NCBI GenBank assembly: GCA_022827885.1
Contig: JAJEIP010000011.1
Span: forward strand, 1-64,000
From: Candidatus Poribacteria bacterium
Lineage (GTDB): Bacteria > Poribacteria > WGA-4E > WGA-3G
Reading direction: 5' to 3'
DNA length: 64,000 nucleotides
Shown here: positions 58,196 through 64,000 of the stretch, in pieces
How positions within the stretch are numbered: the stretch's first letter is position 1
Layout of the letters: each line of letters opens with the position of its first letter
Notes under the pieces: model-generated
The model's input: only the letters and a program-made list of their open reading frames with translations
Told to the model about the DNA's origin: nothing
Database searches by the model: none
Made by a program: the position numbers and the translations under genes

Positions 58196-59956
58196 TCAGA
58201 GGAATGTACCGCCTCGGGTCACCCGGACGTTCTGTTTTTTCTCCTGTGTGGGCTCATTAATCAAAGCACGGATGTTAACGATCTTTTCACCTTTCCTGCC
58301 CGAGATTTTTGCCCAATCATCAGGATTCGTAGTGTTGGGAAGATCTTCATTTTCGTGATATTCTTCTCGAATCGCTGCGCTGAGATCTTCGAGACGTATC
58401 CCTTTGTCAGTCCCATCAGAACCAATAAAACGTTTAATTGCTGTTTTCTTGGCACGTGAAACGATGTTTTCGATCATTGCTCCGCTCACAAAGTCTTTAA
58501 AGAAGAGGGTTTCCCGTTCGCCGCGGGCGTAAGTCACTTCAATAAACCGATTTTCATCCGTTGTTGCGTACATGTCGTTTACCGCTTCATTGATGAAATG
58601 CTTCACGATCGCCTCGGTATCCCCATTAAACTGTTGACGGGTTTCTTCAGAGAACGGGATATCTGGGGTCAGATATATGGCGAAGATGTCTTTAGCACCG
58701 TCAAGATTGGGACGGTCTATTTTAATTTTCACGTCAAGCCTACCCGGTCTTAGAACAGCAGGGTCGAGAAGATCCTGTCGATTGCTCGCGCCAATGACAA
58801 TAACATCCCGTAGGTTCTCAACACCATCAATTTCCGAGAGGAACTGCGGCACGAGGGTTGATTCCATATCCGATGAGATTCCCATACCTCTGGATCGGAA
58901 CAGAGAGTCCATTTCATCAAAGAAGATGATAACCGGAAATCCTTCCCGCGATTTATCGCGCGCTTTTTGGAAGACTTCTCGGATTTTACGTTCAGTTTCA
59001 CCGACGTACTTATTTAAAAGTTCGGGTCCCTTGATGTTAATAAAATAGCCGCGAACCTCGTCCCTACCTGTTTCTTTTCGGACACGCTCAGCGATGCTGC
59101 TCGCGACGGCGCGCGCTATCAAAGTTTTACCGCAACCCGGAGGTCCATAAAGGAGTACCCCTTTTGGGGGCGAAAGATTAAATTCCTTGTATTCCTTCGG
59201 ATACAGGTATGGCAGCTCAATGGCATCGCGAATCGCCTCTATCTGTGTATCAAGTCCACCGATATCGGTGTAACCGATGTCTGGGACCTCTTCAAGTAGC
59301 AGATCTTCGACTTCTCGTTTTGGAAGTTTTTCCATGAGCATACTCGTCGTATGGTTGAGAAGGACGTGATCTCCGGCTTTCAGAGATTCCTCTTTGAGGG
59401 ATTCCGCTATTCTGACGACTCGCTCTTCATCGGTGCGAAGGCTCACGATGGCGCGTTCATCCGCGATCCGCTCTTTGATTTTAACGACATCGCCATGCTT
59501 TTCGGCAGTTTTAATATTAACGACGTTCATCCCACTATTAACAATAACCTCTTGTCCAACCGCAAGGTCTGTATCCCTGAGTGCTGGATCGAGATTCACG
59601 CGCCATTTTCTACCGCTAATGTCGATATCGACGGTGCCATCTTCGTTTGAAGCGAGGAAGACTCCGTAATTATTGGGGGGTGCGCTGAGTTGGGCGACCT
59701 TTTCTTTAAGGATCTGGAGTTTCTCTTTCGCCTCTTGTAGCATGTTCGTGAGTTTCTTATTCCGACGGTGTGCCGCCATTAACTCACGCTGCATTTCATA
59801 GAGTCGAGTTTCAAGGTCCTTGACATAGACAGCACGCTGTTGTTGGCGCATGCTGGCAAGCTCGGCTTCGAGCATGTCAATGGTCCCTTGGAGTGTGCGC
59901 ATTTGCTGTTGATACCAAACAGCATCGCAATTCTCTTGCTCCTCAAAGGAATCCAT
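58196..59956 (-). CDS. mpa: proteasome-activating AAA ATPase (ARC/Mpa)
   Basis: About 586 residues from the ATG at 59956 (AGAGG upstream). The N-terminal coiled coil (residues 10-80, MRTLQGTIDMLEAELASMRQ) captures Pup. Two OB folds follow. The AAA domain has Walker A GPPGCGKTL, Walker B VIIFFDEMDSLF and an arginine-finger region PAVLRPGRLD. The C-terminus TRGGTFL is a variant of the proteasome-docking GQYL tail, with Phe for Tyr. A strong promoter at 60101-60129 heads the whole locus. Confidence 0.94.
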   Translation of the reverse strand: MDSFEEQENCDAVWYQQQMRTLQGTIDMLEAELASMRQQQRAVYVKDLETRLYEMQRELMAAHRRNKKLTNMLQEAKEKLQILKEKVAQLSAPPNNYGVFLASNEDGTVDIDISGRKWRVNLDPALRDTDLAVGQEVIVNSGMNVVNIKTAEKHGDVVKIKERIADERAIVSLRTDEERVVRIAESLKEESLKAGDHVLLNHTTSMLMEKLPKREVEDLLLEEVPDIGYTDIGGLDTQIEAIRDAIELPYLYPKEYKEFNLSPPKGVLLYGPPGCGKTLIARAVASSIAERVRKETGRDEVRGYFINIKGPELLNKYVGETERKIREVFQKARDKSREGFPVIIFFDEMDSLFRSRGMGISSDMESTLVPQFLSEIDGVENLRDVIVIGASNRQDLLDPAVLRPGRLDVKIKIDRPNLDGAKDIFAIYLTPDIPFSEETRQQFNGDTEAIVKHFINEAVNDMYATTDENRFIEVTYARGERETLFFKDFVSGAMIENIVSRAKKTAIKRFIGSDGTDKGIRLEDLSAAIREEYHENEDLPNTTNPDDWAKISGRKGEKIVNIRALINEPTQEKKQNVRVTRGGTFL

Positions 59957-60100
59957 GGAATTTCCTCTTTTGATAGCCATACATGAAGTTCTCACTTTCA
60001 AAAACGATTTTTCGACTCCACTCGTAGCGGTGAAAGTCAGATACGCGGATAACTGTGTTCGGATGGGTTTCTGTTTGATCGACCCACCGTGTTTATTTAG

Positions 60101-60129
60101 AGTATAGCGTACCGAAAAAATTGTGTCAA
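60101..60129 (-). promoter_or_regulatory. sigma70-type promoter of the proteasome locus
   Basis: Minus strand TTGACA (60129-60124), 17-base spacer, TATACT (60106-60101), about 145 bases before the mpa ATG, leaving a long untranslated leader. Confidence 0.8.
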
Positions 60130-60174
60130 GAAAAATTGGATGTTTTTGTTTTTTCGGGAGTTTTCAAGGATTTT

Positions 60175-60204
60175 GTATAGCGAGACGTGCCTGTCTCGCT
60201 ATAC
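60175..60204. terminator. perfect 12-bp hairpin between recA and mpa
   Basis: GTATAGCGAGAC (60175-60186) pairs exactly with GTCTCGCTATAC (60193-60204), loop GTGCCT. It lies 53 bases after the recA stop. There is no T-run on the minus strand beyond ACAAAATCC; probably a terminator or a dispersed palindrome. Confidence 0.6.
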
Positions 60205-60256
60205 CAGCACTACATCCTCAGGTGTGCTACAGTATGAAAACTTTGCCCTGCTTTTT

Positions 60257-61303
60257 TTACGACGTCGTATCATCGGTTTCGTCTTCGGGAATCGCGCCGG
60301 CGGTAGATTCGGGTGCCACACTCAGTGTTTCCCGTATCTTCGCCTCGATTTCCGTCGCAATCTCTGGGTTCTCTTCCAGATATTTCTTGGCATTTGATCT
60401 GCCCTGACCGATGCGTTCACCGTTGTAGGCAAACCAGGAACCACTCTTTTGAATCAATTCATTATCAACGGCAATATCCAAGAGATTCCCTTCTTTAGAG
60501 ATGCCTTTTCCGAAAGTAACGTCGTATTCTGCCTCTTTGAAAGGGGGTGCCACTTTATTTTTTACCACTTTGACCCGGACACCACTTCCAAGAATTTCAT
60601 TCCCATCTTTAATCTGGGTACCGCGTCGGAGTTCTAAACGAACGGAAGCGTGGAACTTGAGAGCAAGTCCGCCCGGTGTTGTATCTGGGTTTCCGAACAT
60701 GATCCCGATTTTCTGCCGGATCTGATTTGTGAAGATAACACAGGTTTGGGATTTGTTTGTGACACCCGACAGTTTCCGTAGAGCTTTAGACATTAAACGG
60801 GGCAATAAACCGACGTGGGCGTCGCTCATTTCACCTTCAATTTCGGCTTGAGGGGTCAAAGCCGCTACCGAGTCAACGACTACCAAGTCAATCGCACCAC
60901 TGCGGATCAGCGTTTCTACGATCTCTAAGGCTTGTTCGCCGGCATCGGGTTGTGCGATGAGTAGATTTTCCATGTTGACCCCGATATTGCGAGCGTAGGT
61001 GGTATCAAGTGCGTGCTCAACGTCAATGAACACCGCCGTGCCCCCTAATTTTTGTGCTTCGGCGACAATATGGAGTGCCAAGGTGGTTTTTCCAGTGCCT
61101 TCGTGTCCAAATACCTCGATGATTCTGCCGCGCGGGACACCGCCTACACCGAGAGCAAGATCAAGCGCGAGAGAACCGGTCGGGATGGCTTCGACGGGCA
61201 CAACTTCGTTATCTGCGAACCGCATGATAGACCCTTTACCGAATTCACGCTCTACTTGCGAAATTGCTTGATCAATGGCTTTTTGTTTCTGTTCATCTTG
61301 CAT
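60257..61303 (-). CDS. recA: recombinase A
   Basis: A 348-residue RecA, the DNA strand-exchange ATPase. The Walker A is GHEGTGKTT, slightly unusual against the common [30 protein letters not shown] is Walker B and L1 region, and [22 protein letters not shown] is L2. The acidic C-terminal tail ([10 protein letters not shown]) is normal. AAGGAG sits 11 bases before the ATG. I see no clear LexA box in the short upstream gap. Confidence 0.97.
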   Translation of the reverse strand: MQDEQKQKAIDQAISQVEREFGKGSIMRFADNEVVPVEAIPTGSLALDLALGVGGVPRGRIIEVFGHEGTGKTTLALHIVAEAQKLGGTAVFIDVEHALDTTYARNIGVNMENLLIAQPDAGEQALEIVETLIRSGAIDLVVVDSVAALTPQAEIEGEMSDAHVGLLPRLMSKALRKLSGVTNKSQTCVIFTNQIRQKIGIMFGNPDTTPGGLALKFHASVRLELRRGTQIKDGNEILGSGVRVKVVKNKVAPPFKEAEYDVTFGKGISKEGNLLDIAVDNELIQKSGSWFAYNGERIGQGRSNAKKYLEENPEIATEIEAKIRETLSVAPESTAGAIPEDETDDTTS

Positions 61304-61362
61304 GTTTTTACATTCTCCTTATATTACACCTGCTGTGGAAAATAGGTGCTTTGAGCATCGCA

Positions 61363-61944
61363 TTACGCCGAAAAATGATGGACGCTTAAAGGCGTGTGGA
61401 TCGCCCCATTTGAGTGAAGTTGGCTCTGCATGAGTGTGATTTCGTTTACACGCATTGATCTGCCAACGATTGTATCATGTTTACGTGAAATATTCTTTAA
61501 TGGTTCAAGATTTGTCGCGGTTCTCAACCGCGCCAGCGTGAGGTGTGGGTGAAAACGAGTGTCTGTTGAGAAACCGAGATGTGTCAATTCATGGTTCACG
61601 GTTTTTGCAAGACGTGACACAGTCGACGCCCCCTGTTTTATGCCCATCCAAAGGACACGTGGACGAGCGAGATTCGGGAACGCACCGATGCCCCCGAAGG
61701 CAATGGAGAATGACGAGTGCGTATCTGCCATGCGCTGAATGGTGGCACTTATATCATTGATTGCTTCAGGACGAACATCGCCGAGGAATTTCAAGGTAAG
61801 GTGAAAATTTCTGGGTTTTGTCCATGAAGCCTTGTAAATCCACGGCTGAAGATCTGTTTGCACTGACTTCAGCAATGCCTGTATCGATTCTGGGATCTCA
61901 ATTGCTACAAAACAGCGAATGACTGCGCTTTTGGCTGTATCCAT
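61363..61944 (-). CDS. thpR: RNA 2',3'-cyclic phosphodiesterase (ThpR/LigT)
   Basis: About 193 residues of the 2H phosphoesterase family. Both catalytic H-x-T motifs are present, FHLTLKFLG and FHPHLTLARL, with RCFVAIEIPESI at the start. It opens 2',3'-cyclic phosphates to 2'-phosphates, chemistry related to the ends handled by RtcB encoded 14 kb away. The ATG overlaps the pgsA stop (TGATG), so translation is coupled. Confidence 0.92.
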   Translation of the reverse strand: MDTAKSAVIRCFVAIEIPESIQALLKSVQTDLQPWIYKASWTKPRNFHLTLKFLGDVRPEAINDISATIQRMADTHSSFSIAFGGIGAFPNLARPRVLWMGIKQGASTVSRLAKTVNHELTHLGFSTDTRFHPHLTLARLRTATNLEPLKNISRKHDTIVGRSMRVNEITLMQSQLHSNGAIHTPLSVHHFSA

Positions 61945-62564
61945 CACGCACCTGCTTTTGGATCGTAACGGGTTGCGTGGAACAGGCCGAATAAAGGTTT
62001 ACGATTGTTAACCAGAAATTCCAGACCGGATCCGATTGTGAGCACTAAGGGGATATACATCATAAAATAGATAGGACCTCGACTTTGCACAATCAGTGCT
62101 GAGTTCAGATAGTCTTGAAATGCGAGTAGCATTAACCCGATAATGATGACGATCAGCTGTGAAGTCATCTTGTATTTTCCCCACTGGTTTGCAGAGACGA
62201 CCTGCCCGTACTTTGCCATGAAAACAATCCGTAAGAATGTAACGAGAACTTCACGACCGATGATAACAAAAACCATCCATACCGGAATGAGTCCACTGTC
62301 AACGTGCTTGAATAACGCTAAACAGATTAAAGCCGCACCGATTAATAACTTGTCAGCGAGCGGGTCCATAAATTTTCCGAAGCCCGTCACACCTTGCTTT
62401 CGGGCAATTTTACCGTCAAGATGATCGGTCAGTGCTGCGCCAGCGAAAATAGCGAGCGCAATCCCCATCCTATCAGTCTGAAAACAGTATATGAACGGGG
62501 GGATGAGGAAAAGCCGTAAAATGGTTAGGAGATTTGCCAACCGCAAAAGGGTACCGAAATTCAT
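61944..62564 (-). CDS. pgsA: CDP-diacylglycerol-glycerol-3-phosphate 3-phosphatidyltransferase
   Basis: A 206-residue integral membrane enzyme making phosphatidylglycerol-phosphate. The CDP-alcohol phosphotransferase motif is complete: DHLDGKIARKQG followed by FGKFMDPLADKLL (D-G-x2-A-R-x8-G-x3-D-x3-D). There are five to six membrane segments. NLLTILRLFLIPPFIY at the N-terminus is typical of PgsA rather than of cardiolipin or PS synthases. It is the first gene of the pgsA-thpR pair. Confidence 0.92.
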   Translation of the reverse strand: MNFGTLLRLANLLTILRLFLIPPFIYCFQTDRMGIALAIFAGAALTDHLDGKIARKQGVTGFGKFMDPLADKLLIGAALICLALFKHVDSGLIPVWMVFVIIGREVLVTFLRIVFMAKYGQVVSANQWGKYKMTSQLIVIIIGLMLLAFQDYLNSALIVQSRGPIYFMMYIPLVLTIGSGLEFLVNNRKPLFGLFHATRYDPKAGA

Positions 62565-62612
62565 AATGTGTTCTCGAAAAGTAGGAATTATCTCGGCATA
62601 AGAGATCCATCC

Positions 62613-63350
62613 CTAATTTTCGGAGAGATCTATTACCTCGGCATCTTTAGGCACCACAAACTTGAAAAGATCCGGTGCGAGTTTTTTATCTCGTTTAATC
62701 TCTGTGAGCGTGACAATCACACTTTGACGCGTACCATCTTCAAATTCGGTTTCGTAGCCAAATTGCACGGGGAGCCACTCACCGGATTTCACCCAGATTT
62801 GAAGGGTTTCCTTGGCGTTCGTATTCACCATGTGAACTTTAGGTGCCAATTCAATTTGATGGACCCCTTTTGGATTCGCAAATTCGTCAGGAATCAGCGT
62901 CATATCGTAGTTTTTCTGAACATCTTCAAGGGATGCGCCAATACCCGGCAACAGCTCCCGACGTTCTGGATTGTTCCATTTCATCTTATTGACTTGATTG
63001 AGTATCGGTGTATATGTCCAGCCGTATTCGCCGTCTAAAACAGTGAGTTGGACCACCTTTGACGTATCGTTCCGGTCAACATACTCTTTACGAAGCAGAT
63101 TCGGTTTCCCGAATATAAACCGTCCACGAGCGACACTTTTCTTCTGCGCGAAGAGCGTCGTTTCCTCAAAGTTCGCACTGAAATTATTAGATTGCGCGTA
63201 CGCCGTTTTGAAATTCTGGAAGATTTCATCAACAGTTTGCGGATGTGCCTCGCGAACGAACAGCACTGAGAGTGACATCAGTATTAATAGTAAATTTTGA
63301 AGTCGCACAAACTTTCCCAGCATAGCGGTCCAAAGGGTTCGTCGGATCAT
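62613..63350 (-). CDS. lolA: LolA-like outer-membrane lipoprotein carrier
   Basis: A 245-residue periplasmic protein with a signal peptide (LQNLLLILMSLSVLFVREAH). The mature part follows the LolA/LppX layout: VDEIFQNFKTAYAQSNNFSA, FEETTLFAQKKSVARGRFIF, GKPNLLRKEYVD, VLDGEYGWTYTPILNQV and NAKETLQIWVKSGEWLPVQF. LolA ferries lipoproteins from the inner to the outer membrane, consistent with the lipoproteins found here. A start at the second Met (residue 10) is possible. Confidence 0.88.
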   Translation of the reverse strand: MIRRTLWTAMLGKFVRLQNLLLILMSLSVLFVREAHPQTVDEIFQNFKTAYAQSNNFSANFEETTLFAQKKSVARGRFIFGKPNLLRKEYVDRNDTSKVVQLTVLDGEYGWTYTPILNQVNKMKWNNPERRELLPGIGASLEDVQKNYDMTLIPDEFANPKGVHQIELAPKVHMVNTNAKETLQIWVKSGEWLPVQFGYETEFEDGTRQSVIVTLTEIKRDKKLAPDLFKFVVPKDAEVIDLSEN

Positions 63351-63455
63351 TACCCATCTCCTGTTTTACCTAATTACCTTGTTGGAGAACTGATTTCTAC
63401 CTCAATATTATAGCATAATCTATTTGCGGGTGTCAACACTATTTATGCCGCGTTC

Positions 63456-63836
63456 TCAATTCGCTAAGCGCGTCCAATCCGTCAGGATAACCTCTATATC
63501 GTTGGGGTCGTCTAAGGCATGCGTGACGAGACGTTCTAAAACTTCGGAGACGGAGGGTTCTCGGAATATTGCCTGAAACCAGTTGCCGAAGGTTTTAATC
63601 GCGTCCGGGGATTCTGAACACACCCAGAAAACAACCCGGCAAAAGTCGAGGCCTTCGTCTACCCATTTTTCAGAGACCCAGACATCTCTTGGGAATCCGT
63701 GAAAAATTGGCAGAAGATCCGCTATTAAGACGGGTAGGTCTTCATTGAGATAAGAAATCTCTGGAAGGATGTCAAAATGGATGGCGTATTTATGGGCGTG
63801 TGGGGAACGTTCGCGTTCTCTGTTTTGCGTTTGCAT
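63456..63836 (-). CDS. hypothetical protein
   Basis: A 126-residue protein with a basic, polar N-terminus (MQTQNRERERSPHAHK) and a compact remainder rich in Trp, Phe and acidic residues (PRDVWVSEKWVDEGLDFCRV, FGNWFQAIFREPSVSEVLER). There is no signal peptide or membrane segment. I do not recognise a family. The A-T-rich upstream gap holds a palindromic repeat element. Confidence 0.55.
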   Translation of the reverse strand: MQTQNRERERSPHAHKYAIHFDILPEISYLNEDLPVLIADLLPIFHGFPRDVWVSEKWVDEGLDFCRVVFWVCSESPDAIKTFGNWFQAIFREPSVSEVLERLVTHALDDPNDIEVILTDWTRLAN

Positions 63837-63858
63837 AGGTGGTTTTCTTTATGGTATT

Positions 63859-63981
63859 AGGACTTAGGCAGACATGCGATAAATAGCATTACTACAAACA
63901 GGCATACCTTGGCGGGATATGTGTTTCCCAAAAGCAGTAGGATTCGTAGTAGTGCAATTCATTGCGCATTGTATAAGTCCT
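63859..63981. repeat. MITE-like inverted-repeat element, family B copy 3
   Basis: About 42-base arms begin AGGACTTA (63859-63866) and end TAAGTCCT (63974-63981). Both arms contain the ACTACAAA / TTCGTAGTAG word and an AATTCATTGC-like palindrome. The core of about 40 bases has no gene. The arms match the elements at 24643 and 37489. Confidence 0.65.
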
Positions 63982-64000
63982 GTGGTATATTATAACACAC

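Noticed and set aside
1-64000. CRISPR arrays, prophage, complete insertion sequences, rRNA, or standard tRNA genes
   Set aside because: I saw no regularly spaced identical repeats, no transposase or integrase genes, and no complete cloverleaf. The only tRNA-type B-box is at about 56640.

Overview
The window looks like a chromosomal segment of an uncultivated diderm bacterium. The gene mix recalls candidate phylum Poribacteria or a close relative: PhyH dioxygenases, several Gfo/Idh/MocA oxidoreductases, LamG, TolB-like and kelch secreted proteins, TPR plus ASPIC/UnbV pairs, Uma2 nucleases, a microcompartment vertex protein and a complete Pup-type proteasome locus. This placement is inferred from family content, not from a phylogenetic marker search. 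LolA indicates an outer membrane. Promoters are of ordinary sigma70 type (TTGACA-17-TATAAT is seen repeatedly), and GTG/TTG starts are common.

Layout. 1-8.3 kb: a minus-strand accessory block with three class I methyltransferases, a PhyH dioxygenase, an AAC(3)-like acetyltransferase, a LamG secreted protein, a multi-zinc-ribbon protein, a Gfo/Idh/MocA enzyme and a haloacid dehalogenase. 8.4-12.5 kb: an ECF sigma factor, a ThiO-like oxidase, a patch of decayed genes (a pyrF stub and a DUF4351-like gene with a stop at codon 2), then a microcompartment vertex protein and 5-formyl-THF cyclo-ligase behind a good promoter. 12.5-20.6 kb: an overlapping TPR / ASPIC-UnbV / ComEA operon, a lipoprotein, an Ldh2-type dehydrogenase, an Nramp-like transporter and a DUF1349-like secreted protein. 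20.7-31.3 kb: a tetrapyrrole cluster transcribed leftward: hemB, hemL, polyprenyl synthase, a duplicated siroheme-synthase-fold protein, a Uma2 gene, hemX/ccsA-like, hemA, hemC and a cobA-hemD fusion. 31.3-37.5 kb: secreted and lipoproteins, another Gfo/Idh/MocA gene, a D-aminoacylase-type amidohydrolase and a flavoprotein disulfide reductase. 37.5-45.2 kb: a run of secreted beta-propeller and LamG-like genes, several broken, followed by a sigma factor fused to a membrane anchor and a large Asp-box propeller. 45.4-53 kb: a candidate structured RNA, rtcB, a PD-(D/E)XK-like gene, a Gfo/Idh/MocA gene, a cupin, Uma2 and ppdK. 53-60 kb: pafA, prcA, prcB, pup, dop and the ARC/Mpa ATPase. 60-64 kb: recA, thpR, pgsA, lolA and a hypothetical gene.

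The most interesting signal is a short C-terminal signature, roughly [KQ]-[LV]-x-T-x-W-[GA]-x-[LVI]-K within 1-6 residues of the stop. It occurs at eight loci in this window. Every locus with a visible N-terminus has a signal peptide, but the folds are unrelated (LamG, DUF1349-like, TolB-like, DUF1080-like, kelch). It behaves like an undescribed C-terminal sorting or anchoring tag. Next in interest are the membrane-tethered sigma/propeller fusion, a tRNA-like and pseudoknotted segment between dop and pup, and a rod-like candidate ncRNA next to rtcB. Several families of dispersed hairpin repeats also fill the intergenic gaps.
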